From the NCBI RefSeq assembly GCF_030866745.1, contig NZ_CP133016.1:2590001-2654000 (forward strand): a stretch of DNA of 64,000 nucleotides. The letters run 5' to 3'. Shown piece by piece: positions 7,541-18,562 of the stretch. Position 1 is the stretch's first letter. Every line of letters begins with the position of its first letter. The notes beneath the pieces were generated by a model. It worked only from the letters and a program-made list of their open reading frames with translations. It had not been told where the DNA came from and did not search any database. The DNA comes from Sphingomonas flavescens. GTDB taxonomy: Bacteria > Pseudomonadota > Alphaproteobacteria > Sphingomonadales > Sphingomonadaceae. The translations under genes and the position numbers were made by a program.

Positions 7541-9256
7541 TTAGCCGCGTTCGCCCTTTTTCGGCGCTGGTGCCGCCGGCGCCGTGTTCGGCTGCGCGTT
7601 GGCGCGGTCGGTGGCGGACCGGTCGCGGGCGGCGCGGAATTCGCTGTCGGCGCTCCAGTTCGGCCAAGCGCGCGAATTGGCGAGCTGTTCTCCCACGATG
7701 TGGAGGAGATTGGCGTCCTGCGCCATGCCGCTGAAGTTCCACTGCGGGTTAAACTCGTCGTCCGGCTGGTGATAGCGCTTGGCGGTGTAATCAACGGCTA
7801 GGGCCTCGCCGCGCGCGGTGCCGCCGGTGACGAGATCGTTGCCCGAGCGGAAGCTGAGCGCCGGAACCCCCGCCTTGGCGAAGGAGAAGTGGTCCGAGCG
7901 ATAGAAGCCGCCGCTTTCCGGATGCGGGTCCGGCGTGAAGTAACGGCCCTCCGCCTTGCCGGCGGCAATCAGCGCATCGAGCAGTTCGAGCTTGGCGGTC
8001 CCGGAGATCGAGAAGTTCTTCGCGGGTCCCCACACGCCCATGGAATCGGTGTTCAGAACGCCGACGGTCTTGGACAGCGGGTAGAGTGGGTGGGTGGCGT
8101 AATATTCGCTGCCGAGCAGGCCTTTTTCCTCGGCGGTGACGGCGAGGAAGACGACCGAGCGCTCGGGCCGCGGCTCCAGCGAGAAGCGGCGCGCCTGCTC
8201 GATCAGCTGGGCGATGCCGGTCGCGTTGTCGACGGCGCCATTATAGATGTTGTCGCCGTTCGCATCGGGCTTGCCGATGCCGAGGTGGTCCCAGTGGCCG
8301 GAGTAGATGACGGTTTCGTCGGCGTATTTCTTGCCGGGCAGGATGCCGACGACGTTATGGGAAGTAATGACCGCGGTCTTGGCGGTGCCCTGCGCATTCA
8401 GCGTGGCCTTGAGCGGCATCGGCTTGAAGTCGCGGCGCTTTGCGGCGGCCTTGGCGGCCTCGAAGTCCATGCCGGAGGCGGCGAAGATCTTCTGCGTCAG
8501 GTCGCGCTGGATCCAGGCTTCGAGCAGAGGATGTTCGGCCGCCGGGTTGTCGCGGACGATGTCGAACATTGTGTTGGTGTTGGAGTTCTTGACGGTGTTC
8601 CAGCCGTAGGAGGCGGGCGCGGTCTCGTGGATCACGAGCACGCCTAGCGCGCCCTGCCGCGCGCCTTCTTCGTACTTGTAGGTCCAGCGGCCATAATAGG
8701 TCATCGCCTTTCCGCCGAAGTCGCCTTCACCACCCTCGAAGTCGGGGTCGTTGACCAGCATGACCGCGATCTTGCCCTTGAGATCGACCCCTTTGTAGTC
8801 GTCCCAATTCCGTTCCGGCGCCTTCACGCCATAGCCGACGAAGACGAGCGGCGCGTTGGCGAGGTTGACGGCCTTGGCGCCGTTGGTCGGGGCGCGGGCG
8901 GCGATCTCTTCGCCCTGCGTCAGCGGGACCTGCTGGCCGTCGAGGTTGAGCGACATCGTCGGCGCGGCCTGCCAGTCCGATTGCAGCAGCGGCACGTCCT
9001 GCGTCCACTTGCGGCGGCCGTTGGCGGCCGGGTCACCGCCCGGCTGCAGCCCTGCGGAGCGGAACTGGTCGATGATGTAGTTGACGGTCTTCGTCTCGGC
9101 TGGCGTGTTGACGCCGCGGCCCTCGAACGCGTCGGACGAAAGTGTCTTGTCGATCTCCGACAGGCGATAGGGACTGAAGCCGCCCATCGACGCCGCCGAG
9201 ACCGACGCGGCCGCCAACACCATCGCGCTGCCCGCGATCCACCGAAGCTTGTTCAT
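7541..9256 (-). CDS. Secreted M28 family metallopeptidase
   Basis: A signal peptide (MNKLRWIAGSAMVLAAAS) leads a 571-residue protein. The di-zinc aminopeptidase core shows YSGHWDHLGIG, NGAVDNATG, TAEEKGLLGSEYY, LNTDSMG and SDHFSFAKAGVPAL, which supply the expected His, Asp, Glu-Glu, Asp and His ligands. The segment between the N-terminus and the core, with LVFVGYGVKAPERNWDDY and GVLVIHE, looks like an inserted PA (protease-associated) domain. The start is the methionine before NKLRW; reading further upstream adds a segment without signal character. It follows the S9 peptidase gene after about 60 bases and precedes a GST gene in one direction. Confidence 0.9.
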   Translation of the reverse strand: MNKLRWIAGSAMVLAAASVSAASMGGFSPYRLSEIDKTLSSDAFEGRGVNTPAETKTVNYIIDQFRSAGLQPGGDPAANGRRKWTQDVPLLQSDWQAAPTMSLNLDGQQVPLTQGEEIAARAPTNGAKAVNLANAPLVFVGYGVKAPERNWDDYKGVDLKGKIAVMLVNDPDFEGGEGDFGGKAMTYYGRWTYKYEEGARQGALGVLVIHETAPASYGWNTVKNSNTNTMFDIVRDNPAAEHPLLEAWIQRDLTQKIFAASGMDFEAAKAAAKRRDFKPMPLKATLNAQGTAKTAVITSHNVVGILPGKKYADETVIYSGHWDHLGIGKPDANGDNIYNGAVDNATGIAQLIEQARRFSLEPRPERSVVFLAVTAEEKGLLGSEYYATHPLYPLSKTVGVLNTDSMGVWGPAKNFSISGTAKLELLDALIAAGKAEGRYFTPDPHPESGGFYRSDHFSFAKAGVPALSFRSGNDLVTGGTARGEALAVDYTAKRYHQPDDEFNPQWNFSGMAQDANLLHIVGEQLANSRAWPNWSADSEFRAARDRSATDRANAQPNTAPAAPAPKKGERG

Positions 9257-9318
9257 GCCCTGTCTCCCCAAGTGCCGGGACTCGGCGAGGCCGAGCCGAA
9301 AATGCACTTGGGCCGTAG

Positions 9319-11409
9319 TTAGCGCGCGGTCGGCTGGGAAGCCCCCGAGGCGGACGCGACCGGCGGCGTGTTCGAGCGATAGCGATCGAACCAGGCGATG
9401 ATGGCGGAGGCCTTTGCCGCGGCCTGGCTGGGCCGCGCGGCTATGCCGCCGTGGCTGGCGCCCGGCACCTTCACGAACATGCTCGGCACGCCCTTGAGCT
9501 TGAGCGCGGTGTAGAATTGCTCGGCTTCGCTGACGGGGGTGCGGTAGTCCTCGGCACCGACCACGACGAGCGTCGGCGTGGTGACGTTGCCGATCAGGCT
9601 GAGCGGCGAGCGGGCCCAGGACTTGTCCGCATTCTCCCAGGGTTGGTAGCCGAGCCAGTAGGGGCCGAAGAAGTTGGGGCCATCGCTGGTCAGCGCCATG
9701 CTGGTCCAGTTAATGACCGGCTTCTGCGCTGCCGCGGCCTTGAAGCGGTGGGTCTTGCCGACGATCCAGGCGGTCAGGATGCCGCCGCCCGAGCCGCCGG
9801 TGACGAACAAGTTGTTCGGATCGGCGATGCCTGCAGCAACGGCGCCGTCGACCGCGGCCATCAGGTCGTCGAAGTCGGTGCCCGGATAGGTCTTTTCGAT
9901 GCCGTCGGCGAACGCCTGGCCGTAACCCGTCGAGCCGCGCGGGTTGGTGAAGATCACCGCGTAACCGGCCGCCGCGTAGAGCTGATAATCGGTCGAGAAG
10001 TGCGGGCCGTAGGAGGCATAGGGGCCGCCGTGGATCTCCAGGATTGCGGGCACGCGCTTCCCTTGCGTGTAGCCGGGCGGAAGCATCACCCAGGTCGGCA
10101 CGCTGCCGCCGTCCGGCGCGCGGACGTTAAGCGTCGTAATGCCGGCCAGCGACTTCGCCGACAGCGAAGTGCCGTTGAGGTCGGTCAGGCGGCGCAGGTT
10201 ACTGGGGTTTGAGGCAACCGCGATGTCCGCCGGGCGGCCGGGGCTGTCGGTGGTGAAAGCAATGGCGCCGCTGCGCGCGACGCTGAACTGGCCCCCGGCG
10301 TAGGGACGGTCGAGGCCGCCACCGCCGACGCTGTGCGTGAGCGGCGCAACTGCGCCATTCAGGCTGATGCGAGAGACGGTAACTCCGCCATCCTGCTCGT
10401 AAGACGCGTAGATCGATCCGGAATCGCCGCCCCAGGCAATTTGCTGGATGCCGCGGTCGAGGCCCGGTGCGACGGCGCGGGGCGCGCCGCCCGATGCGGG
10501 CATCACATAGATCGAGTCCTGCTCGAAACCCTTCTTGTGATCGTCATGCCCGAGGAACGCGACCCAGCGGCCGTCGGGCGAGACCTTCGGGGAGAAATCG
10601 GGTCCGTTGCGCGAGGTGAGCGCGGTGATCGCGCCGCTGTCGAGGTCGAGGCGATAGATCTCGCTGTCCTGGGCGATCAATTCCCAATTCGGCTTGCGCA
10701 AGCCGCCGAAATAGATCGAGCGGCCGTCGCGACTCCATTCGGGATCGCCGTCATTGTACGCGCCGAACGTCAGCTGGCGGGGCGCCCCGCCGAGCGCATC
10801 GACGAAGAAAATGTGGTCGAAGCCCGGCTTCAAATAGCCGGCGCCGTCGGCACGGTAGGTAACCTTGTCGATGACTTGGAGCGGGTCCGCCCATTTCGCG
10901 CCCTCTGGCTTCTCGGGCGCCTTGCCGAGGCGGGCGCCGTCGTCGGGAACGGTCATCAGATAGGCGATCTGGCGGCCGGTCGGCGACCAGCTGATCGCGC
11001 TGGGACTATCGGGCAGGCCGGTGATCTTGGCGCTGGCGCCGGTGTCCATCCAGCGGACGTAAAGTTGCGGCGCGCCGCCATCGGCTTTGACGTAGGCGAG
11101 GCGCCGGCCATCGGGCGACCAGCGCGGGCTCGACGCGCTGCCTTCGGTGACCAGAGGCCGCTGCGCGCCGGTGGCGACGTCGATCAGCCAGATCGAGGAT
11201 GACGCGCGATCGGTCATGATGTCGTTGGCGCGGCGGACGTAGGCGATCTGCCGGCCGTCGGGGCTGATCTGCGGATCGGATGCCGCGGTCAGATCGAACA
11301 GGTCGCGGCCGGTGAAGATCGGGTTGGGGGCATCCGCGGGCGCCGCAACCGTCGGCGCGGCTAGGCAAGTGGCGGCAAGCAGGACGAGCGAAAGCTTGGC
11401 ATGGCGCAC
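9319..11409 (-). CDS. Secreted S9 family peptidase (prolyl oligopeptidase type)
   Basis: The C-terminal alpha/beta-hydrolase domain has the nucleophile elbow FVTGGSGGGIL, the acid region VVGAEDYRTP and the histidine in PGASHGGIA. Before it lie WD40-like beta-propeller repeats (SPDGRQIAYVRR, SPDGRRLAYVK, SPTGRQIAYL, SPDGRWVAFLG). A signal peptide reads RHAKLSLVLLAATCLAAP. I chose a GTG start because GAGGGG lies about seven bases ahead and the signal peptide begins directly there; earlier starts add residues incompatible with a leader. It is probably a dipeptidyl or acylaminoacyl peptidase acting in the periplasm and shares a transcription unit with the M28 peptidase. Confidence 0.9.
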   Translation of the reverse strand: MRHAKLSLVLLAATCLAAPTVAAPADAPNPIFTGRDLFDLTAASDPQISPDGRQIAYVRRANDIMTDRASSSIWLIDVATGAQRPLVTEGSASSPRWSPDGRRLAYVKADGGAPQLYVRWMDTGASAKITGLPDSPSAISWSPTGRQIAYLMTVPDDGARLGKAPEKPEGAKWADPLQVIDKVTYRADGAGYLKPGFDHIFFVDALGGAPRQLTFGAYNDGDPEWSRDGRSIYFGGLRKPNWELIAQDSEIYRLDLDSGAITALTSRNGPDFSPKVSPDGRWVAFLGHDDHKKGFEQDSIYVMPASGGAPRAVAPGLDRGIQQIAWGGDSGSIYASYEQDGGVTVSRISLNGAVAPLTHSVGGGGLDRPYAGGQFSVARSGAIAFTTDSPGRPADIAVASNPSNLRRLTDLNGTSLSAKSLAGITTLNVRAPDGGSVPTWVMLPPGYTQGKRVPAILEIHGGPYASYGPHFSTDYQLYAAAGYAVIFTNPRGSTGYGQAFADGIEKTYPGTDFDDLMAAVDGAVAAGIADPNNLFVTGGSGGGILTAWIVGKTHRFKAAAAQKPVINWTSMALTSDGPNFFGPYWLGYQPWENADKSWARSPLSLIGNVTTPTLVVVGAEDYRTPVSEAEQFYTALKLKGVPSMFVKVPGASHGGIAARPSQAAAKASAIIAWFDRYRSNTPPVASASGASQPTAR

Positions 11410-11530
11410 GATGATTCCCCCTCGGTGATGTGGCGCGCACGATTCAACTTTCGTGAACCGTCCGCAAGACACTTCGCCAACGCTAAACCAATCGGTTGAC
11501 AGTTAAGGATTAGCAAGCTTATTAAACCTT

Positions 11531-11860
11531 ATGGTTGAACAACGACTCGACGCGACCTTTCACGCGCTGGCCGATCCGACGCGCCGCGGCATGCTCGCCA
11601 GCCTGGCGCTGGGCGATCGGTCCATCGGCCAACTTGGCGAACCCTATCGCATGACGTTCGCCGGAGCCTCCAAGCACGTGAGGGTGCTGGAAGGGGCCGG
11701 CCTCATCGAGCGGCGCAAGTCCGGCCGGCGGCAGATCTGCTCGCTCAAGGCGGCGCCGCTCGCCGAGGCGGAGCAGTGGCTCAGGCAGTGGGAACAGTTC
11801 TGGACCGTCCGGCTCGACCGTTTGCAGGCGCTCGTCGAGCGCGATTCCGAAGAACAGTGA
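11531..11860 (+). CDS. ArsR-family helix-turn-helix regulator
   Basis: A 109-residue winged-helix protein: FHALADPTRRGMLASL, IGQLGEPYRMTFAGASKHVRVLE and AGLIERRKSGRR give the ArsR fold with the recognition helix in the second block. No cysteine metal-binding motif is present, so it is not a typical metal sensor. It is first in an operon with an SRPBCC/AHSA1 gene, a 39-residue gene and a DUF899 gene, an arrangement commonly seen for ArsR regulators of this subgroup. It likely represses its own operon; the short AT-rich region upstream (TTAAACCTTATGG) is the place for the operator. Confidence 0.88.
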   Translation: MVEQRLDATFHALADPTRRGMLASLALGDRSIGQLGEPYRMTFAGASKHVRVLEGAGLIERRKSGRRQICSLKAAPLAEAEQWLRQWEQFWTVRLDRLQALVERDSEEQ

Positions 11861-11893
11861 GGGGCGACGCGGCCCCGAGAATGGAGATCGAAC

Positions 11894-12430
11894 ATGGCTG
11901 AACTGATGACCAAGCCCGTCGAACGGATCGCTCCCGATGCCATCCGCCTCGAGCGGCTGCTCGACGCGCCCGTGGACAAGGTCTGGCGTTACCTGACCGA
12001 GGCGGACCTCCGGCAGCAGTGGTTCATGGGCGGCACCGACGCCCGCGCGGATGCGGACTTCGAGTTGCTCAACGATCACGACAATCTGTCGGACGAAGAG
12101 GTGCCATATCCGGAGAGCTACGCGCCCTACAAAGGCAAGACCTGGAGCGAGCATGTGCTGCGCTTCGATCCGCCGCGGCTGCTCGAGACGACGTTCCAGG
12201 GCGGCAAGAACGGGACAGTCACCTACGAGCTTCAGCCCGATGGCGAGCGGACGCGCCTGGTGCTGACCCATCGCGGGATCGACAGCGGCACCGGAGCGCA
12301 GGACTTCGGCAGCGGCTGGAATTCGCACCTGACGGTGCTGCAGGAGCGCTTGGCGGGCCGCGGCGTGCCCGATTTCTGGGCGCTTCATGCGCGGTCGCGA
12401 GAGGCGGTGTCGAAGGCGCTGCGGGACTAA
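11894..12430 (+). CDS. SRPBCC (AHSA1-like) domain protein
   Basis: The 178-residue product has the START-like beta-strand/helix pattern: RLERLLDAPVDKVWRYLTEADLRQQWFMG at the front, LRFDPPRLLETTF in the middle, and a C-terminal long helix beginning GWNSHLTVLQERL. These are the marks of AHSA1-type SRPBCC proteins, which bind hydrophobic ligands in a deep cavity. The ligand is unknown. The gene follows the ArsR regulator after 33 bases and is preceded by GGAGATCGAAC. It is probably controlled by that regulator. Confidence 0.88.
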   Translation: MAELMTKPVERIAPDAIRLERLLDAPVDKVWRYLTEADLRQQWFMGGTDARADADFELLNDHDNLSDEEVPYPESYAPYKGKTWSEHVLRFDPPRLLETTFQGGKNGTVTYELQPDGERTRLVLTHRGIDSGTGAQDFGSGWNSHLTVLQERLAGRGVPDFWALHARSREAVSKALRD

Positions 12431-12445
12431 GCCGGGAGCAAGACT

Positions 12446-12565
12446 ATGTGTCCGATCTGTCTGTCGACGCTCGGCTGGCTGACTGCCGGCGGAGCGGGTG
12501 GAAGCGGCGTGCTCGCCATGCTGGCGGTCAGCCTGAGGAAGCGCGGAAGGAAAGAGAAACGATGA
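12446..12565 (+). CDS. Small 39-residue membrane-like protein with CPIC motif
   Basis: The reading frame begins MCPICLSTLGWL, continues through a glycine-rich hydrophobic stretch (AGGAGGSGVLAMLAVSL) and ends with a basic tail (RKRGRKEKR). GGGAG sits eight bases before the ATG, and the stop overlaps the start of the DUF899 gene as ATGA, which argues strongly for translation and coupling. One membrane helix with a Cys-x-x-Cys on one side and a positively charged other side is predicted. I recall similar small ORFs beside DUF899 genes, but no function is known. Confidence 0.7.
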   Translation: MCPICLSTLGWLTAGGAGGSGVLAMLAVSLRKRGRKEKR

Positions 12566-13344
12566 CCGATCTGCTGAACGGAGAAGCATTGCCGGCCAGC
12601 CATCCGGCGGCGGTTTCGCCCACCGAATGGGAGGCAGCCTGGCGCGACATGCTGGCCGCCGAAAAGGCGTTCACGCGGGAACGCGACGCAATGGCCGCGC
12701 GGCGCCGGCGGATGCCGTGGCTGGCGGTCGACAAGGACTATGCGTTCGAGGGGCCGGATGGGCGGATCAGCCTGCTCGACATGTTCGAAGGGCGGACACA
12801 GCTGATCGTCTACCGAGCCTTTTTCGAGCCCGGCGTATTCGGCTGGCCCGATCACGCCTGCCGCGGCTGTTCGCTTGGCGCCGACCAGGTGGGGCATCTG
12901 GCGCATCTCAACGCGCGGGACACGACGCTGGCTTATGTGTCGCGAGCCCCGCAACCGGACATCGCACGGCTCAAGGCGCGGATGGGCTGGGCAATGCCGT
13001 GGTACACGATCACCGATAGCTTCGACGCCGACTTCGGCGTCGACGAGTGGCACGGGCACAATGTCTTCGTCCGCGACGGCGAGCGCATCTTTCGAACCTA
13101 TTTCGTCAATAACCGCGGCGACGAAGCGATGGGGACGGTGTGGAGCTATCTCGACCTGACCCCGCTCGGCCGGCAGGAGCTGTGGGAGGATTCGCCGCCT
13201 GGCTACCCGCAAACAGCGACGTACAAATGGTGGAACTGGCACGACAATTACGCGGCGGAGACCGAGCCTGACCGGAAATGGGTCGAAGTGTCGGACGCGG
13301 GTGAGGCGGCGTTTCGCGACAAGGGCGCCGACGCCGAGGCGTAA
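12562..13344 (+). CDS. DUF899 (thioredoxin-like) family protein
   Basis: A 260-residue protein with the DUF899 signatures WEAAWRDMLAAEKAFTRERD near the N-terminus, MFEGRTQLIVYR, CRGCSLGADQVGHL and WHGHNVFVRDG, and a C-terminal aromatic block KWWNWHDNY. The family is related to thioredoxin-fold proteins; the CRGCS motif could be a redox pair. The start overlaps the stop of the small upstream gene by four bases, so it is translationally coupled and part of the ArsR-SRPBCC unit. Reaction unknown. Confidence 0.9.
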   Translation: MTDLLNGEALPASHPAAVSPTEWEAAWRDMLAAEKAFTRERDAMAARRRRMPWLAVDKDYAFEGPDGRISLLDMFEGRTQLIVYRAFFEPGVFGWPDHACRGCSLGADQVGHLAHLNARDTTLAYVSRAPQPDIARLKARMGWAMPWYTITDSFDADFGVDEWHGHNVFVRDGERIFRTYFVNNRGDEAMGTVWSYLDLTPLGRQELWEDSPPGYPQTATYKWWNWHDNYAAETEPDRKWVEVSDAGEAAFRDKGADAEA

Positions 13345-13430
13345 AGATCAGGAAATCATCAGCTGTTGATCATTGCCTTCCGCCGGCCCTGAGCGGATTC
13401 TTGGGGCCTGAACGGCGCAGGAGCAAGGCA

Positions 13431-13721
13431 ATGATCAGGATCCTTTTGGCTGTCGGGCTGGCGGCGGGGCTGATGCAGGTTGCGGGCGCGCAGCCAGCGA
13501 CAGCGCCCGCGCCATCGGCGGAGCCGCAGAACAAGATCGTGGTGACCGGCAAGTCGAAGCGGGTGTGCCAGCGGAGCGTCGAGACGGGGTCGCTGATGCC
13601 GTCCCGCGTTTGCCGCACGCAGGAAGAATGGGACGAATTCGAGCGAGGGGCGCAGGCGACGCTCGAGCGTATCCGCAGCAACCGGACATTTGCCTCAAAA
13701 GACGAGAACGACCGCAACTAG
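13431..13721 (+). CDS. Small exported protein of unknown function
   Basis: A cleavable leader is clear (MIRILLAVGLAAGLMQVAGAQ), followed by a proline/alanine-rich linker and a short conserved-looking part NKIVVTGKSKRVCQRS with VCRTQEEWDEFERG. The two cysteines may pair. Similar small proteins with an RVCR-x-x-EEW motif are common in sphingomonads, but I know of no role. GGAGC precedes the start. It stands alone between the DUF899 operon and the aldo/keto reductase gene. Confidence 0.7.
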   Translation: MIRILLAVGLAAGLMQVAGAQPATAPAPSAEPQNKIVVTGKSKRVCQRSVETGSLMPSRVCRTQEEWDEFERGAQATLERIRSNRTFASKDENDRN

Positions 13722-13820
13722 GGCCGCTGCCGGTCGCGCGGCTGCGGCGGCCTGCCGCCTGTGCGCTAACAACCGTTCGTACCGGTCACCATGTGCGCAC
13801 CCAGCAAAAAGGGAGCGAAC

Positions 13821-14699
13821 ATGGTCGACATCAGCAGCGCCGGAACCTTCAAACTTGGCGACCGCACGGTCAATCGCATGGGCTATGGCGCCATGCAGCT
13901 GGCGGGGAAGGGCGTGTTCGGCCCGCCGCGCGACCGCGACGAGGCAATCGCCGTGCTGCGCGAGGCGGTCGAAAGCGGTGTCAATCACATCGACACCAGC
14001 GACTATTATGGGCCCCACGTAACCAACGAGATTATCCGCGAGGCGCTGTCGCCTTATCCGGACGAGTTGGTGCTGGTAACCAAGCTCGGGGCGCGGCGCG
14101 ACGACAAGGGCGCATGGCTGCCGTGGAACCGGCCGGAGGATTTGGCGCAGGGATTGCGGGACAACCTGCAGCGGCTTGGCCTCGAAGCGATGGAAATCGT
14201 GAACCTGCGCATCATGGGCGACGGGCATGGGCCGAGCGAAGGATCGATTGCTGACCAGGTGGAGGCGATGGCCGATCTGCAGCGACAAGGACTGGTGCGG
14301 CACATCGGCGTCAGCAACGTGACGCATCGGCAGGTCGAGGAAGCGCGGAGCATCGTCGACATCGTCTGCGTGCAGAACCAGTACAATCTGGTCAGCCGCG
14401 ACGATGAGCGATTGATCGACAATCTGGCGCGCGATGGCATCGCTTACGTGCCCTTCTTCCCGCTGGGCGGATTCACGCCGCTGCAGTCGGATGAGCTGTC
14501 GAACATTGCCCGTGAGCTGGGCGCGACGCCGATGCAGGTGGCGCTGGCCTGGCTGCTGCAGCGGTCGCCTAACATCCTGCTGATCCCGGGAACGTCGTCG
14601 CGCGCGCACCTGCGCGAGAATCTGGCGGCGGCGGAGCTGGACTTGTCCGAAGAGGTCATTGGCCGGCTCGAACATATCGGGCGAGCGGTCCCTGCATAA
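13821..14699 (+). CDS. Aldo/keto reductase
   Basis: Residues GVNHIDTSDYYGPHVTNE carry the Asp and Tyr of the active site, TKLGARR the Lys, and IVNLRIMGDG the region where a His is usual; the C-terminal LIPGTSSRAHLRENL is the NADPH-phosphate-binding segment. About 292 residues in a TIM barrel is normal for the family. The start MVDISSAG is preceded by AAAAAGGGAGC. Substrate is not predictable. A strong terminator follows. Confidence 0.9.
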   Translation: MVDISSAGTFKLGDRTVNRMGYGAMQLAGKGVFGPPRDRDEAIAVLREAVESGVNHIDTSDYYGPHVTNEIIREALSPYPDELVLVTKLGARRDDKGAWLPWNRPEDLAQGLRDNLQRLGLEAMEIVNLRIMGDGHGPSEGSIADQVEAMADLQRQGLVRHIGVSNVTHRQVEEARSIVDIVCVQNQYNLVSRDDERLIDNLARDGIAYVPFFPLGGFTPLQSDELSNIARELGATPMQVALAWLLQRSPNILLIPGTSSRAHLRENLAAAELDLSEEVIGRLEHIGRAVPA

Positions 14700-14702
14700 G
14701 AA

Positions 14703-14732
14703 AAGGGCCGGGAAAATCCCGGCCCTTCCTTT
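14703..14732. terminator. Bidirectional terminator between aldo/keto reductase and clpA
   Basis: An 11-bp perfect stem (AAGGGCCGGGA with complement) and an AAA loop are followed by CCTTTTT on the plus strand and preceded by an A-run, so it can stop transcripts arriving from both convergent genes. Confidence 0.85.
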
Positions 14733-14744
14733 TTCGAGCGACCA

Positions 14745-17090
<2,346 letters not shown>

Positions 17091-17238
17091 TAGAGGATGT
17101 ACTCCCGCTCCCGCGGCGGAAGCCCGCGGGCTTTGAAATCAATGTCATACGGGCCTTCGCGCCAATCAAGGGCGTGCGCCTGTGTTTTCAACAGAATATC
17201 GCAGGCAGAGGTTGTCGCGGCGTGAATGGCCGCGACGG

Positions 17239-17439
17239 TCACGGCTTCTTGAACAGCTCTTCGGCAGCTGAGCGGTGAATCTGGGCACGCTGCATGTGCG
17301 ATTCAACCCGGCCGATTTCGGCCTTCAGCGTTTCGATGCGGGCGTGAAGCTCGTCCATCGACATCGGATCGAGGTCCTGCTTGCCAAGCTCGACCAGCGG
17401 ATCGCCGGGCTTGCTGGGGAAGAGGTCTTCCAGGTCCAT
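17239..17439 (-). CDS. DUF1192 family small protein
   Basis: A 66-residue protein MDLEDLFPSKPGDPL..., with a coiled-coil-like second half (MDELHARIETLKAEIGRVE) and a conserved SAAEELFKK end, which is the DUF1192 pattern. It is divergent from the quinone oxidoreductase gene with 46 bases between, which is also the usual pairing for this family in alphaproteobacteria. A GTCGCGGC hairpin lies just past the stop (17214-17236). Function unknown. Confidence 0.85.
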   Translation of the reverse strand: MDLEDLFPSKPGDPLVELGKQDLDPMSMDELHARIETLKAEIGRVESHMQRAQIHRSAAEELFKKP

Positions 17440-17485
17440 GGTCTGAATCGTTGACCCTCCACGCGGGCAAGTCAATAAGCCATGC

Positions 17486-18472
17486 GTGACCGGCCTGCCT
17501 TCAAGCATGCGCGCAGTCGTCGCCGACGGGTCAGGCGGGATGGCGATCGTCGAGCGGCCCGTGCCGCACCCCCGCGCGGGCGAGATTCTGATCAAGGTGG
17601 CCGCCGCGGGCATCAACCGGCCGGACGTCCTGCAGCGCAAAGGCATGTATCCGCCGCCGCCGGGCGCGCCAGACATCCTCGGTCTGGAGATTGCGGGTGA
17701 GGTTGTTGCCGGCGGTTCCGCAGCGATGATCGGGCAAAAGGTCTGCGCCCTGGTCGCGGGTGGCGGTTATGCCGAATATTGTGTCGCTGCGGCGGGCGTT
17801 GCGCTGCCCATCCCTCGCGCGCTGCCCGTGGTGGAAGCTGCGGCCATGCCCGAGACACTCTTCACCGTCTGGATTAATTTGTTCGAACGGGGCTTCGCCG
17901 CGGATGGCGACTGGGTGTTGATCCACGGCGGCACCAGCGGGATCGGGACAATGGCGATCGCGCTCGGCAAGCTGTTCGGGCTGAAGACGATCGTCACTTG
18001 CGGATCGGAGGACAAGTGCGCCCAGGCACGTGAACTGGGTGCGGTGGAAGCGGTCAACTACAAGGTCCAGGATTTTGTGGAGGAGGTGCACCGCATCACC
18101 GGGCGGCGCGGCGTCGATGTTGTGATCGACATGGTCGGCGGCGACTATGTGCCGCGCAATCTCGCGTGCCTAGCGGAGGACGGACGGCATGTGTCGATCG
18201 CGGTCCAGCGGGGCGCGAGCGCGGAAATCCCCATCTTCGACATCATGCGGCGGCGATTGACGCTGACGGGATCGACGCTGCGGCCGCGCTCGGTCGAGTT
18301 CAAGACGATGGTCGCCGACGAACTCGCGCGCACGGTGTGGCCATACGTCGAAGGCGGGCGGCTTCGCCCGGTCATCGACAGCGTCTTCCCGTTCGACGAC
18401 GTAGCGGCGGCGCATGCGCGCATGGAAAGCGGCGACCATGTCGGAAAGATCGTGCTGGAGATACGGCACTAA
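17486..18472 (+). CDS. NAD(P)H-quinone oxidoreductase (zeta-crystallin / PIG3 type)
   Basis: A zinc-independent medium-chain dehydrogenase/reductase of 328 residues: AGINRPDVLQRKG near the N-terminus, PDILGLEIAGEVVA, and the nucleotide-binding turn IHGGTSGIGTMAIAL. The PDVLQRKGMYPPPPGAPD wording is typical of PIG3-like quinone reductases. A GTG at the listed start and an ATG seven codons later (MRAVVADG) are both possible; the family often has a few residues before MRAVV, so I used the GTG. A terminator follows the gene. Confidence 0.88.
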   Translation: MTGLPSSMRAVVADGSGGMAIVERPVPHPRAGEILIKVAAAGINRPDVLQRKGMYPPPPGAPDILGLEIAGEVVAGGSAAMIGQKVCALVAGGGYAEYCVAAAGVALPIPRALPVVEAAAMPETLFTVWINLFERGFAADGDWVLIHGGTSGIGTMAIALGKLFGLKTIVTCGSEDKCAQARELGAVEAVNYKVQDFVEEVHRITGRRGVDVVIDMVGGDYVPRNLACLAEDGRHVSIAVQRGASAEIPIFDIMRRRLTLTGSTLRPRSVEFKTMVADELARTVWPYVEGGRLRPVIDSVFPFDDVAAAHARMESGDHVGKIVLEIRH

Positions 18473-18515
18473 CGCTTGCTCCCGGCAGCGGCTGTAGCTA
18501 CATCGCCGGCAAGCT

Positions 18516-18548
18516 GGCCGCTCCGTGAAGGGGCGGCCCTATTTGTTT
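18516..18548 (+). terminator. Terminator after the quinone oxidoreductase gene
   Basis: A nine-base-pair GC-rich stem (GGCCGCTCC with GGGGCGGCC, one G-T pair) and five-base loop are followed by CTATTTGTTT. Confidence 0.75.
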
Positions 18549-18562
18549 CCAGTCCCGGGAGA

